From NCBI RefSeq assembly GCF_900100335.1, contig NZ_FNFE01000002.1:62001-126000 (forward strand): a stretch of DNA of 64,000 bases. Direction: 5' to 3'. Of this stretch, positions 25,419 to 35,090 are shown one piece after another (position 1 is the stretch's first letter; the number at the start of each line of letters is the position of its first letter). Below the pieces are notes generated by a model. The model did no database searches, was not told where the DNA came from, and was given only the letters and a program-made list of their open reading frames with translations. A program made the position numbers and the translations under genes. This DNA comes from Natronorubrum texcoconense (GTDB lineage: Archaea; Halobacteriota; Halobacteria; Halobacteriales; Natrialbaceae).

Positions 25419-26777
25419 CTACTCAGCGGACGGCGTTTCGGTGGTCCCGCGCGGTTCGCCTCCGTCGGTCGCCGCGAGGACGATCTCGCGAGCGTCTTCG
25501 AACAGCTCCTCGGCTCGCTCCGGATCGCGCGCCTCGGCCGTGATCCGAACGACCGATTCGGTCCCGCTCGGACGGACGAGCGTCCAGCCGTCGCCGTGAT
25601 CGATCCGAACGCCGTCCAGCGCGTCGACCTCGAGATCCCGCTCTCGAACCGTCGCCTCGACGCGCTCCATGACGGCCGTCTTGTCCGTCACGTCGATCGA
25701 CGTCCGGCGGATCGGGTAGGTCTCGAGGTCGTCGACCAGCCCGGCGAGCGAGCCCGCGCGTTTGGTCATCGCGGCGAGTTTCGCGGCCGCGAGCGGGCCG
25801 TCCGGGCAGAGCGTCTCCTCGGGCCAGATCCACGCGCCGCTCGGTTCGCCGCCGAAGACGACGTCGGGTTCGGTCGCCCGCTCCGCGACGTAGACGTCGC
25901 CGACGGCCGTTCGCGTCACCGAGGCGCCCGCGGCCGCTACCGCATCGTCGACCGCGAGGCTCGTATCCACCGGCGCGGCGATCCGGTCGCCGTCGCCGGC
26001 CATCTCCCGGGCGAACAGCGCGAGCAGGAGGTCTTTCGGAACGAACCGGCCGCGTTCGTCCACCGCCACCATGCGGTCGCCGTCGCCGTCGTGGGCGATT
26101 CCGAGGTCAGCGTCCGTCGCGCCGACCAGCCGCTGGAGGTCCTCGAGGGTCTCCTCGTTCGGCTCGCTCGGCCGGCCCGGGAAGCGGCCGTCCTGCTGGG
26201 CGTTGAGCGTTCGCACCTCACAGCCGAGGTCGACCAGGGCTTCCGCCGTGACGCTGCCCGCGCCGTTGCCGACGTCGACGACCACGTCGAGCCCCGAGAG
26301 GTCGTCGACGGTGTCCGTGATCGTCTCGGCGTGGCGCTCGAGCAGTCCCTCGTGGTGTCTCCGGTCGCCGATCCCGTCCCAGCGCTCGAGGTCGTAGCGC
26401 TCGTTCTCGACTCGGTCCGTGATCGCCGCGCGGCGCTCGGTGTCGAACGCCTGGCCGGAAGGCGACCAGAGTTTGATCCCGTTGTCCGTCTTCGGGTTGT
26501 GGGAGGCGGTGATCACGACGCCCGCGTCCGCGTCGAGCCAGTCGATGCCGCGGGCGACGGTCGGCGTCGGGGCGATCCCGATCTCGATAACGTCGCCGCC
26601 ACACTCCCGTATCCCGGCGGAGAGTGCGTCGACCAGCATCGTCCCGCTCTCGCGGACGTCGCGGCCGACGACGACGCGTTCGTACCCCTCGGATGCCAGC
26701 GCACGGCCGACGGCGAGCGCCAGTTCGGCCGTTACCTCCTCGCCCACCGCCCCGCGAATTCCGCTCGTTCCGAACAT
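25419..26777 (-). CDS. glmM: phosphoglucosamine mutase (phosphohexomutase family)
   Basis: The 452-residue enzyme interconverts the 6- and 1-phosphates of glucosamine, or of related hexoses, for nucleotide-sugar synthesis. It begins FGTSGIRGAVGEEVTAELAL. The phosphoserine loop is VITASHNPKTDNGIK near residue 90, the metal loop AHDGDGDRMVAV near 230, the sugar-specificity loop GGEPSGAWIWPE near 310, and the phosphate-binding loop VRPSGTESVVRITAEA near the end. The ATG at 26777 gives the conserved start. Glucosamine specificity rather than mannose or glucose is by family resemblance only. Confidence 0.85.
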   Translation of the reverse strand: MFGTSGIRGAVGEEVTAELALAVGRALASEGYERVVVGRDVRESGTMLVDALSAGIRECGGDVIEIGIAPTPTVARGIDWLDADAGVVITASHNPKTDNGIKLWSPSGQAFDTERRAAITDRVENERYDLERWDGIGDRRHHEGLLERHAETITDTVDDLSGLDVVVDVGNGAGSVTAEALVDLGCEVRTLNAQQDGRFPGRPSEPNEETLEDLQRLVGATDADLGIAHDGDGDRMVAVDERGRFVPKDLLLALFAREMAGDGDRIAAPVDTSLAVDDAVAAAGASVTRTAVGDVYVAERATEPDVVFGGEPSGAWIWPEETLCPDGPLAAAKLAAMTKRAGSLAGLVDDLETYPIRRTSIDVTDKTAVMERVEATVRERDLEVDALDGVRIDHGDGWTLVRPSGTESVVRITAEARDPERAEELFEDAREIVLAATDGGEPRGTTETPSAE

Positions 26778-26957
26778 AACCGGTGCTACCACGACCGGGT
26801 ATATAAAAATCGGAACATCGTCCTGCGTTTTGAGAGCCCTTATCACGGGAGTCGACGATCGATTGAGACGTCGGACGATCTGAGGCATCCGTTCGTCCGT
26901 ACAGCTGCGGGTGCGAACGTGTTCGCCCCGTCACCACCGATGGCTCCAAACGGGTCG

Positions 26958-26965
26958 CTTAAGTC
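26958..26965 (+). promoter_or_regulatory. TATA-like box of tfs
   Basis: CGCTTAAG lies about 28 bases before the tfs ATG, the leaderless spacing. Confidence 0.4.
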
Positions 26966-26991
26966 TCTCGGCCGACGTAGCCCGGACACTA

Positions 26992-27300
26992 ATGGAATTC
27001 TGCGACGAATGCGGTTCGATGATGAAAGCCGACGACGGGCTGTGGGAGTGTGGCAGCTGTGGCTTTACGAAGCCGAAAGGTGACGCGGACGAGTACATCG
27101 TGACGGACGACCAGGAGGCGAGCGAGATCATCGAGTCCTCCGGCGAGACCTCCCTGCCGGAGACCGACGCGCTCTGTCCCGAGTGCGGTCACGACCGAGC
27201 CTACTGGTACATGCAACAGATTCGGTCGGCCGACGAGAGCGAGACGCGCTTTTTCATCTGTTCGGAGTGCGAGCACAAGTGGCGCGAAGACGACAACTGA
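26992..27300 (+). CDS. tfs: transcription factor S (TFIIS-like RNA cleavage factor)
   Basis: TFS stimulates transcript cleavage by stalled archaeal RNA polymerase. The 102-residue protein has the N-terminal zinc ribbon Cys4-Cys7-Cys20-Cys23 (FCDECGSM, ECGSCGF) and the C-terminal ribbon Cys62-Cys65-Cys90-Cys93. The catalytic acidic pair Asp81-Glu82 is in QQIRSADESETRF. All residues needed for cleavage activity are present, so this is an active TFS rather than an inhibitory paralogue. It leads the tfs, coiled-coil, smc, scpA run, though the next gene has its own promoter. Confidence 0.92.
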   Translation: MEFCDECGSMMKADDGLWECGSCGFTKPKGDADEYIVTDDQEASEIIESSGETSLPETDALCPECGHDRAYWYMQQIRSADESETRFFICSECEHKWREDDN

Positions 27301-27421
27301 CCGACTCGCCCGTCCTCACCATCCGTTCTCACCACCCATCCGGAACAGTAGTGTCGAACGGACAGCGACCGATCATCAGCCAGGCAGAATGTACCAGCCA
27401 AATTAATTTTGTCTGACGTAC

Positions 27422-27429
27422 GTTTATGT
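27422..27429 (+). promoter_or_regulatory. TATA-like box before the bZIP-like gene
   Basis: GTTTATGT lies about 27 bases before the ATG at 27453; an A/T-rich AAATTAATTTT tract lies 20 bases further upstream. Confidence 0.35.
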
Positions 27430-27452
27430 GGCCGGACGGACCCCTAGGAGAT

Positions 27453-27767
27453 ATGTCGAAAAATCGCGTCGAGGAACTCGAATCGACGGTTGCGGAACTC
27501 GAGTCGACGGTAGAAGGGCTGACGGACGAACTCATCGAATCCAAGGAGCGCATTCGCGTGCTCGAGGCCGAACTCGACACCGAGTCGCCGACCCGCGTCC
27601 CCGAGCGACGCGGCGGCAAAGAAGCGGAGTCGGCGGACGAGGTGACACAGGAAGCCGCACCGGACGAGGTTGCGGAAGCCGCAGCCGATGCCGACGCCGA
27701 CAGCGAGGAGGCGACGGCCCAGGACGAAGCGGAAGACTCAGGTAGCGACGACATTATTGTCGCATAA
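27453..27767 (+). CDS. bZIP-like coiled-coil protein (DUF7518 type)
   Basis: The 104-residue protein has a leucine-zipper-like coiled coil over residues 5-42 (VEELESTVAELESTVEGLTD). A Glu/Ala/Asp-rich, probably disordered tail ends in DDIIVA. Haloarchaeal annotations call such proteins bZIP transcription factors, but the basic DNA-contacting region of a true bZIP is missing. An AGGAG Shine-Dalgarno sequence precedes the ATG. The constant position between tfs and smc invites a link to SMC, but nothing in the sequence proves one. Confidence 0.7.
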   Translation: MSKNRVEELESTVAELESTVEGLTDELIESKERIRVLEAELDTESPTRVPERRGGKEAESADEVTQEAAPDEVAEAAADADADSEEATAQDEAEDSGSDDIIVA

Positions 27768-27877
27768 CTGCGTGGCGACGGCGCGGCCGCGGTCGACCGT
27801 CGACGGTGTCGACGGCAGCCGACCCCGCGACGAAACTCGTCACGATCCCCGGGAGAGACGGAGGGCTCGAGAAGAGA

Positions 27878-30800
27878 ATGTATATCAAGGCACTCGTTCT
27901 GGACAATTTCAAGAGCTTCGGCCGAAAGACGAAGATACCCTTTTACGAGGATTTCACGGTCGTCACGGGACCGAACGGTTCCGGGAAATCGAACATCATC
28001 GACGCCGTCCTCTTCGCGCTCGGACTGGCCCGAACGCGCGGGATCCGCGCGGAGAAACTGACCGATCTCATCTACAACCCCGGTCACGAGGACGGTAACG
28101 ACTCCGGCGGCCCGCGCGAAGCGACCGTCGAAGTGATTTTAGATAACTCCGATCACACCCTCGAGCGGACGCAGGTCGTCAACGCCGCCGGCAGCGACGA
28201 CGTCGGCGACGTCGACGAGATTCGCATCCGCCGGCGGGTCAAGGAGACCGAGGACAACTACTACTCCTACTACTACCTCAACGATCGCTCGGTCAATCTC
28301 TCTGACATCCAGGACTTACTCGCCCAGGCCGGCGTCACGCCGGAGGGATACAACGTCGTCATGCAGGGCGACGTGACCGAGATCATCAACATGACGCCCC
28401 ACGCACGCCGGCAGATCATCGACGAGATCGCGGGGGTCGCCGAGTTCGACGCGAAGAAGGAGGACGCGTTCGGTGAACTCGAGGTCGTCGAGGAGCGCAT
28501 CGACGAGGCCGAGTTGCGAATCGAGGAGAAACGCGACCGACTCGCCCAGCTCGAGGACGAGCGACGAGAGGCCCTGCGCTACCGCCGGCTCCGACGCGAG
28601 AAGGAGGAGTACGAGGGCTACAAGAAGGCGAGCGAACTCGAGGAGAAGCGCGCGGATCTCGAATCCGCCCAGTCGAAAGCCGAGGGGCTCGCGGAGGACT
28701 TAGAAGAACTCCAGCGCGAACTCGACGAGCGCGAAGGGACGGTGCTCCGCCTGCAGGAGGACCTCGAGGATTTGAACGCCGAGATCGAGCGGAAGGGCGA
28801 GGACGAGCAGCTGCGAATCAAAAGCGAGATCGAGGAGATCAAAGGCGAGATCTCGCGGTTCGAGGACAAGATCGAAGCCAGCGAGGAGGCGATCGAGGAG
28901 GCGGAATCCAACCGCCGCGAGGCGTTCGTCCAGATCGACCGCAAACAGGAGACGATCGAGGAACTCGGCGACGAGATGCGCGAGCACAAACTCGAGAAGG
29001 CCTCGATCACGAGCGAGATTCAAGAGCGCGAGACCGAACGCGACGAACTCGAGGCCGAGATCGACGCCGTCGACACCGAGTTCGACGAGCTCAAAGCGGA
29101 TCTGTCCGACCGGAAGGACGATCTCGAGGAGGCAAAAACGACCAAGAACGACCTCCAGCGCGAGCAGGACCGCCTGTTGGACGAGGCGCGCCGGCGCTCG
29201 AACGAGATCAGCGAGAAGGAGGCGACGATCGAAGAGCGCCGCGAGGAGATCCCCGAAATCGAGAGCAAGCGCTCCGAACTCGAGCGAGAGCTCGAGAAGG
29301 CGGAGAAGAACCGCGCGAACATCGCGGGCGTCGTCGACGACCTCAAGGGAGAGAAACGACGCCTCCAGTCGGACGTCGACGACGTCGACGACGACATCCA
29401 GGCGAAACAACAGGAGTACGCCGAACTCGAGGCCAACGCGGGCGAGAGCGGCGACTCCTCCTTCGGTCGCGCGGTGACGACCATCCTCAACGCGGGGATC
29501 AACGGCGTCCACGGCGCGGTCGCCCAGTTGGGGACCGTTGCCGGCGAGTACGCCGTCGCCTGTGAGACCGCGGCGGGCGGGCGACTCGCGAACGTGGTCG
29601 TTTCCGACGACGTCATCGGCCAGCAGTGTATCGACCACCTCAAGTCGCGCAACGCGGGGCGGGCGACGTTCCTCCCGATGACGGACATGAGCCAGCGGCG
29701 GCTTCCTAACGCGCCCAGCGACCCGGGTATCGTCGACTTCGCATACAATCTGGTCGACTTCGATCAACAGTACGCCGGCGTCTTTTCCTACGTGCTCGGC
29801 GACACGTTAGTTGTCGAGGACTTAGAGACCGCCCGCTCGTACATGGGCGACTACCGGATGGTCACCCTCGACGGCGACTTAGTCGAGAAGAGCGGCGCGA
29901 TGACCGGCGGTTCGGGCGGCGGGTCCCGCTACTCCTTTACCGGGGGCGGCGAGGGCCAACTCGAGCGCGTCGCGAAACAGATCACCGAGTTACAGGACGA
30001 ACGCGAGGAACTTCGCGAAGAACTGCGTGACGTCGAGGAGCGACTCGACAACGCTCGCGACCGCAAGACCGACGCGGCCGACGAGGTGCGTTCGATCGAG
30101 AGCAGCCTCGAGAGTCTCACGGAGCGACGCGAGTCCGTCGAGGAGGAGATCGAGACGCTCGAGGACGACCTCGCGGAACTCGAGGACGAACGCGAGTCCG
30201 TCGACGAACGGATGACCGAGATCTCGGGCGAGATCGAGGAGAAGACGGCCGCGGTCGAGGCAATCGAAGCAGATATCGACGAACTCGAGACCGAACTCGC
30301 CGACTCGAAGATTCCGGAACTTACGGAACAGATCGAAGAGTTAGAAGCCGAGGTCGACGAACGCGAGGACCGCATCTCGAACATCGACAGCAAACTCAAC
30401 GAGCTGAGCTTAGAGAAGGAGTACGCCGAGGACGCAATCGAAGACCTCCACGACGACATCGAGACGGCTCAGAACCGCAAAGCGGAGCACGAAGACCGGA
30501 TCGAGGAGTACGAGGCGAAGATCGAGGACAAACGCGAGACGCTCGAGGGCAAACACGAAGCCGTCGCGGACTTAGAGGACGAACTCGCCGAGTTGAAAGA
30601 CGAGCGCGGTGACCTCAAAGAGGAGCTCTCCGAGGCCCGAACGAGCCGCGACCAACAACAGGACCGGGTCAACGCCGTCGAGAGCAAACTCGAAAACACC
30701 CGCAGCAAAGTCGGCGACCTCGAGTGGGAGATCGAGAGCCTCGAGAGCGAGGTCGGCGACTACGACCCCGAGGACGTGCCGGATCACGAGACGGTCCTCG

Positions 30801-31465
30801 AGATGATCGAGTACCTCACCGCGGACATGGAGGCGATGGAGCCCGTGAACATGCTCGCGATCGACGAGTACGACGACGTCCGGAGCGATCTCGAGGAACT
30901 CGAGGACGCGCGGGCGACGCTGGTCGAGGAGGCCGAGGGCATCCGCGACAGGATCGAGCAGTACGAGACCCAGAAGAAGCGGACGTTCATGGACTCCTAC
31001 GACGAGATCGCCGCTCAGTTTACGGAGATCTTCGAGAAGCTCTCGGAGGGGACCGGAACGCTGCACTTAGAGGACGAGGCCGATCCGTTCGAGGGCGGGT
31101 TGACGATGAAGGCCCAGCCGGGCGACAAGCCGATCCAGCGCCTCGACGCGATGTCCGGCGGGGAGAAGTCCCTGACCGCGCTCGCCTTTATCTTCGCCAT
31201 CCAGCGACATAATCCGGCGCCGTTCTACGCGTTAGACGAGGTCGACGCCTTCCTCGATGCGGTCAACGCCGACCGGATCGGCGAGATGGTCGACGAGCTC
31301 TCCGAGAAGGCCCAGTTCGTCGTCGTCTCCCACCGCAGCGCGATGCTCGACCGCTCCGAGCGAGCGATCGGCGTCACGATGCAACAGGACAACGTCAGCG
31401 CGGTAACGGGCATCGACCTGAGCGACGGCTCCGACGAGGGTGAGGAGGTGCCAGCGAGTGACTAA
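27878..31465 (+). CDS. smc: chromosome segregation protein SMC
   Basis: SMC is the ATPase of the condensin complex that organises and segregates the chromosome. The 1195-residue protein starts YIKALVLDNFKSFGRKTKI. The Walker A motif GPNGSGKSNI is at 31-40. A first coiled coil of about 320 residues is followed by the hinge at roughly 500-660 and the returning coil. The head at the C-terminus has the ABC signature MSGGEKSLTALAFIFAI at 1092 and Walker B FYALDEVDAFLD near 1116. The ATG at 27878 is chosen because it gives the conserved N-terminus; the frame extends to a GTG at 27806. Its end overlaps the scpA start by eight bases. Confidence 0.95.
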   Translation: MYIKALVLDNFKSFGRKTKIPFYEDFTVVTGPNGSGKSNIIDAVLFALGLARTRGIRAEKLTDLIYNPGHEDGNDSGGPREATVEVILDNSDHTLERTQVVNAAGSDDVGDVDEIRIRRRVKETEDNYYSYYYLNDRSVNLSDIQDLLAQAGVTPEGYNVVMQGDVTEIINMTPHARRQIIDEIAGVAEFDAKKEDAFGELEVVEERIDEAELRIEEKRDRLAQLEDERREALRYRRLRREKEEYEGYKKASELEEKRADLESAQSKAEGLAEDLEELQRELDEREGTVLRLQEDLEDLNAEIERKGEDEQLRIKSEIEEIKGEISRFEDKIEASEEAIEEAESNRREAFVQIDRKQETIEELGDEMREHKLEKASITSEIQERETERDELEAEIDAVDTEFDELKADLSDRKDDLEEAKTTKNDLQREQDRLLDEARRRSNEISEKEATIEERREEIPEIESKRSELERELEKAEKNRANIAGVVDDLKGEKRRLQSDVDDVDDDIQAKQQEYAELEANAGESGDSSFGRAVTTILNAGINGVHGAVAQLGTVAGEYAVACETAAGGRLANVVVSDDVIGQQCIDHLKSRNAGRATFLPMTDMSQRRLPNAPSDPGIVDFAYNLVDFDQQYAGVFSYVLGDTLVVEDLETARSYMGDYRMVTLDGDLVEKSGAMTGGSGGGSRYSFTGGGEGQLERVAKQITELQDEREELREELRDVEERLDNARDRKTDAADEVRSIESSLESLTERRESVEEEIETLEDDLAELEDERESVDERMTEISGEIEEKTAAVEAIEADIDELETELADSKIPELTEQIEELEAEVDEREDRISNIDSKLNELSLEKEYAEDAIEDLHDDIETAQNRKAEHEDRIEEYEAKIEDKRETLEGKHEAVADLEDELAELKDERGDLKEELSEARTSRDQQQDRVNAVESKLENTRSKVGDLEWEIESLESEVGDYDPEDVPDHETVLEMIEYLTADMEAMEPVNMLAIDEYDDVRSDLEELEDARATLVEEAEGIRDRIEQYETQKKRTFMDSYDEIAAQFTEIFEKLSEGTGTLHLEDEADPFEGGLTMKAQPGDKPIQRLDAMSGGEKSLTALAFIFAIQRHNPAPFYALDEVDAFLDAVNADRIGEMVDELSEKAQFVVVSHRSAMLDRSERAIGVTMQQDNVSAVTGIDLSDGSDEGEEVPASD

Positions 31466-32642
31466 CGAGGAGGTCGAGGAGCCGGAGGCGACGACGGGAT
31501 CCTCGAATACGCGAACGGAAAGTGACGCGAACCGTGAGCGAAGCGAACGGCCCGAGGAACCGGAGACGGCGACGGAGACGGAGTTTTCGAATACGCGAAC
31601 GGAGAGCGACGCGAAGGGTGGACGAAGCGAACGGCGCGATGAGGATTTCTATACGGACGGCGGGAAGGACGACATTCCGCTGAATATCGCGGGTCACGAG
31701 GATCGGGAGCCGCCGGGATCTAACTCGAGCGACGCTCCCGAGTCGCCGGGCGACGGATCGGTCCTCGAGTTCTCCGAAGACGACGACCTGGGCGGGGATG
31801 TCGACGTCGAAGACGGGCAGGACGAAGACGACGAGGTCGAACCCGTCGAACTGCTGGTCCAACTCGCCAAGGACGGCGAGATCGACCCCTGGGACATCGA
31901 CATCGTCGCGGTGACGGACAAGTTCCTCGAGGCGATCGAGGACGCCGACCTCCGCACCTCGGGTCGGGCGCTGTTCTACGCGAGCGTCCTTCTGCGGATG
32001 AAAAGCGACGAACTGTTCGCTCCCGACGAACCCGAGGAGGATGAACTCCCACCGTGGGAGGCGCCGTTCGCCGACGAGGGACCGATGGACGGCGGCGAGG
32101 ACGGCAGCGATGGCGGCCCGCCCGGCTTCGACCCCGTCGAGGGCCTCGAGGCGGAGATGGAACGTCGCCTCGAGCGCAAGCAGGCCCGTGGGAAGCCCGA
32201 AACGCTCGACGAACTGGTGCGGGAGTTGCGCGGGGCCGAACGCGGCACCTGGTGGAAGGAGTCCCGAACCTACGACACGAGCGACTCGCCGCGGGGCTAC
32301 GACCGCGGGATGCAGGAGCTGAACTACCACTCGGGCGACGACTTCCGGGTGGACGACGAGCCGACGAGCGACGACGTCACCCACACGACCCACGAGGAGG
32401 ACATCGAAGCGGTCATCGACGACGTCGAGTCGGAACTCGAGTCCCAGTACGAACAGGGCCGCGAGGAGGTGCTGTACGCCGAAATCGATGGTATCGGCGG
32501 CACTCGCGTGATGACCTACCTGGCACTCCTCTTTCTCGCCCACCGGGGCCGGGTGCGCCTCGAGCAGGACGAACTGTTCGGCGATCTCTGGGTTCAGGAC
32601 GCGACGGTCGAGACGGAAGCGACCGAAGCGGTTGCGGACTGA
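31458..32642 (+). CDS. scpA: segregation and condensation protein A (kleisin)
   Basis: ScpA is the kleisin that bridges the SMC heads. The conserved part begins near residue 120 with VEPVELLVQLAKDGEIDPWDIDIVAVTDKFLE and ends with the winged-helix C-terminus (YLALLFLAHRGRVRLEQDELFGDLWV). The start is the GTG at 31458, set by a GGAGGTG Shine-Dalgarno inside smc and the eight-base overlap. The N-terminal 110 residues are an unconserved acidic extension containing two 48-base direct repeats, each encoding SNTRTESDA. Because smc and scpA overlap, they are translationally coupled, as expected of complex partners. No scpB was seen next to it. Confidence 0.92.
   Translation: MTNEEVEEPEATTGSSNTRTESDANRERSERPEEPETATETEFSNTRTESDAKGGRSERRDEDFYTDGGKDDIPLNIAGHEDREPPGSNSSDAPESPGDGSVLEFSEDDDLGGDVDVEDGQDEDDEVEPVELLVQLAKDGEIDPWDIDIVAVTDKFLEAIEDADLRTSGRALFYASVLLRMKSDELFAPDEPEEDELPPWEAPFADEGPMDGGEDGSDGGPPGFDPVEGLEAEMERRLERKQARGKPETLDELVRELRGAERGTWWKESRTYDTSDSPRGYDRGMQELNYHSGDDFRVDDEPTSDDVTHTTHEEDIEAVIDDVESELESQYEQGREEVLYAEIDGIGGTRVMTYLALLFLAHRGRVRLEQDELFGDLWVQDATVETEATEAVAD
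31503..31550 (+). repeat. scpA internal direct repeat, copy A
   Basis: These 48 bases encode SNTRTESDANRERSER. Copy B lies exactly 84 bases (28 codons) further on with about 41 of 48 bases identical by eye. The segment ends in the GAGCGAAGCGAACGG unit seen in non-coding spacers. Confidence 0.85.
31587..31634 (+). repeat. scpA internal direct repeat, copy B
   Basis: These 48 bases encode SNTRTESDAKGGRSER, in the same frame as copy A. Confidence 0.85.
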
Positions 32643-32734
32643 CTCGAGCGGAGGTGAAACTGACGGGCGGTCGTGGGTAACCGACTGCGGAACTGCCACA
32701 AACGTTTACCGAGCGCCGTTCGAACGTCGGGTCG

Positions 32735-33388
32735 ATGTCCAGACCAGCCGACGCGCGACCGGACGACGCGGCCTTTCGCGTCCGCGTCGAGACGTTTGCC
32801 CTCCTGCGGCGGCTACTCCCGGTCGGGGCCCTCGCGGGGTCGCTCGTCGGCCCGTTCGTCTTCGTCGACTCGAGCACCGCAGTCTGGCTCTCGATGGCGC
32901 TCTTCTTCGGGACGCTGTTCGTGTGTTGGACACTTCAGGGACTCCCGCTGTATCCGGCCCACACGTTCGGAATCGAGTACCGATTCGAAGACGAGCGCTT
33001 CGCGTCGGATCGGCGGCAGTGCATTCGCTGTGAGGCGGTGATCGAGGACGGAACGCACCGTCGCTACGCGCGTCAGTTCGTCGTTCTCGGGGTTCCGGTT
33101 CACACGCTCGCGTGGGGAGACAACGAGTTCTGTCCGGACTGCCTCGAGGCCGACCCGGACGTCGCAAGCGGCTCCGAATCACGAGAGACCCGCGAGTCGG
33201 CGCCCGGAGCGGGCGGGTCGGGGAACTCGAGGGAAGAGACAGAACGGACACATTCGGCCGGTGACACCACATACACCCAGCAGGCCGGCAAGGGGCCTGG
33301 AACCGACATTGTCCGCCGCATCGACCTCAACGACGAGCGGACGGCGCTCGAGGTCGAGCGGGCCTTCGACGGCGGCGACTCGTATTAA
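32735..33388 (+). CDS. membrane protein with a CxxC pair domain
   Basis: The 217-residue protein has two hydrophobic segments (residues 30-48 and 54-72) and then a soluble domain. That domain has CIRCEAVIEDGTHRRYARQFVVLGVPVHTLAWGDNEFCPDCLEAD, with Cys97/Cys100 and Cys139/Cys142 as approximate positions, a likely zinc or redox site. A Ser/Gly/Glu-rich stretch precedes the conserved-looking end NDERTALEVERAFDGGDSY. It looks like a haloarchaeal conserved membrane protein of unknown role (I recall DUF8108-type proteins). It sits between scpA and a MATE gene with no overlap. Confidence 0.65.
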   Translation: MSRPADARPDDAAFRVRVETFALLRRLLPVGALAGSLVGPFVFVDSSTAVWLSMALFFGTLFVCWTLQGLPLYPAHTFGIEYRFEDERFASDRRQCIRCEAVIEDGTHRRYARQFVVLGVPVHTLAWGDNEFCPDCLEADPDVASGSESRETRESAPGAGGSGNSREETERTHSAGDTTYTQQAGKGPGTDIVRRIDLNDERTALEVERAFDGGDSY

Positions 33389-33462
33389 TGTGTGTGCACG
33401 ATAGTGGTTGACGATATCACACCTCACGAGAAAACAAGTAAGTCGAGCGATAGGCAGGTAGT

Positions 33463-34926
33463 ATGTCCTCCGGCGAGTCGCCGGACGAGAGTGATCTCAC
33501 GGAGGGGTCGCTCGTCCGGCCGATGTTCAAGTTGGCGTGGCCGCTCGTGGTCATCCAGCTCCTGCAGGTCGCCTACAACGTCGGCGACACCTTCTGGCTC
33601 GGTGCGCTCTCGCCCGACGCCGTGGGCGCGGTGAGCCTCGCCTTTCCGCTGCTCTTTCTGGTGATCGCAGTCGGTGCCGGCTTCACGACGGCCGGCGCGA
33701 TCCTGATCGCCCAGCACACGGGTGCCGACAGCGGGAAGGGGGGTCTGATCGCCGGTCAGACCATCTCGTTCATCTCGATCGTCGCGGTCGTCCTCGGCAT
33801 TATCGGCTACTTCGCGACCCAGCCGATGCTCGACGTCCTCCCCGCCGACAGCGACACCCAGGAGGCGATCCTCCCGCTGGCGGCTGACTACCTCCAGATC
33901 TTCTTCCTCGGCGTGCCCTTCGTCTTCGGCTTTTTCGTCTTCGCCGCGCTCATGCGAGGGTACGGTAACACCCGCGCGCCGATGCGGGTGATGTTCATCA
34001 GCGTCATCATCAACCTCGTGATCGACCCGCTGCTCATCTTCGGCGTCGGGCCGCTCCCACGCCTCGAGATCGCCGGCGCCGCCGTCGCGACCGTGATCTC
34101 TCGCGGGATCGCGACGCTGATCGGCTTCTACCTGCTGTACTACACGGATGTCGGTCCCGATATCGAGTTCGGCCACCTCCGTCCGCGCCTCGAGTACGTC
34201 TCCGAAATCACCCGGCTGGGCGTCCCGACGGCGCTCGAGCAGTCGATGACGGCGCTGGCGCTGGTCGGTATGACCGCGATGGTCGTCACCTTCCCGCCGG
34301 CGGTCGTCGCGGCCTACGGGCTGGGCAACCGGCTGATCTCGCTCGCGTTCCTGCCGGCGATGGGGGTGGGACAGGCGACGGACTCGATCGTCGGTCAGAA
34401 CCTGGGCGCTGGCAAGGCCGAACGAGCCGAAAAAGCGACCTGGATCGCCTCGGGCGTCGTCGCGGGGATCATGTTCGTCGCCGGTGCGCTCGCCTTCCTC
34501 TTCCCGGAGCCGTTCGTCGCGGTGTTCCTCACGGCTGAAGAGGCGGGCCGCGCCGAGACCCTCGCATACGGCGTCACCTACCTCCAGTTTGCCGCGTTCG
34601 CGTTCGTCTTCATGGGCGTCATGCAGGTCATTCAGGGCGCGTTCCGGGGTGCTGGGAACACGAAGACGGCGCTCGCGTTCGCGGTTCTCGGTCTCTGGGT
34701 CGTTCGCGTGCCGGTCACCTACTACCTGATCTTCGTCGCCGGCTGGGGAACGACGGGGATCTGGACCGGCGTCATCGTCGGCGATATCGTCGGCGCAATC
34801 GCCGCCGTCGCGTGGTTTACGCGGGGCACGTGGAAGGAGTCGCTGCTCGACGATGGTGGCGACGGCGGGACGGATTCGATGACGGGAGCGACCGACTCGA
34901 GCGACGCCGAATCGGTCGCCGAGTAA
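33463..34926 (+). CDS. MATE family efflux transporter (second copy type)
   Basis: The 487-residue protein has about twelve membrane segments. It starts with the MATE motif GSLVRPMFKLAWPLVVIQLLQVAYNVGDTFWLG and shows MRGYGNTRAPMRVMFI and QGAFRGAGNTKTALAF at the equivalent places of its two halves, plus NRLISLAFLPAMGVGQATDSIVGQNLG. It belongs to the DinF/NorM-like branch and differs strongly from the MATE protein at 6528. A 25-residue acidic tail closes the protein. The exported substrate is unknown. Confidence 0.9.
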   Translation: MSSGESPDESDLTEGSLVRPMFKLAWPLVVIQLLQVAYNVGDTFWLGALSPDAVGAVSLAFPLLFLVIAVGAGFTTAGAILIAQHTGADSGKGGLIAGQTISFISIVAVVLGIIGYFATQPMLDVLPADSDTQEAILPLAADYLQIFFLGVPFVFGFFVFAALMRGYGNTRAPMRVMFISVIINLVIDPLLIFGVGPLPRLEIAGAAVATVISRGIATLIGFYLLYYTDVGPDIEFGHLRPRLEYVSEITRLGVPTALEQSMTALALVGMTAMVVTFPPAVVAAYGLGNRLISLAFLPAMGVGQATDSIVGQNLGAGKAERAEKATWIASGVVAGIMFVAGALAFLFPEPFVAVFLTAEEAGRAETLAYGVTYLQFAAFAFVFMGVMQVIQGAFRGAGNTKTALAFAVLGLWVVRVPVTYYLIFVAGWGTTGIWTGVIVGDIVGAIAAVAWFTRGTWKESLLDDGGDGGTDSMTGATDSSDAESVAE

Positions 34927-35090
34927 CGGACGCGTTGGATTCGGTATCTATCCGTTCGAAACGGTGTCGAAACCGATAGCGGGAATCGATGCGACGGCAC
35001 GACCTCTCAACCACGAACACGTACTGCATTTCCTTCAACCCTAATCTGTTTGGAAAATCCCTCAAGCAGGGTGGTGATGTACGAGAGCGT

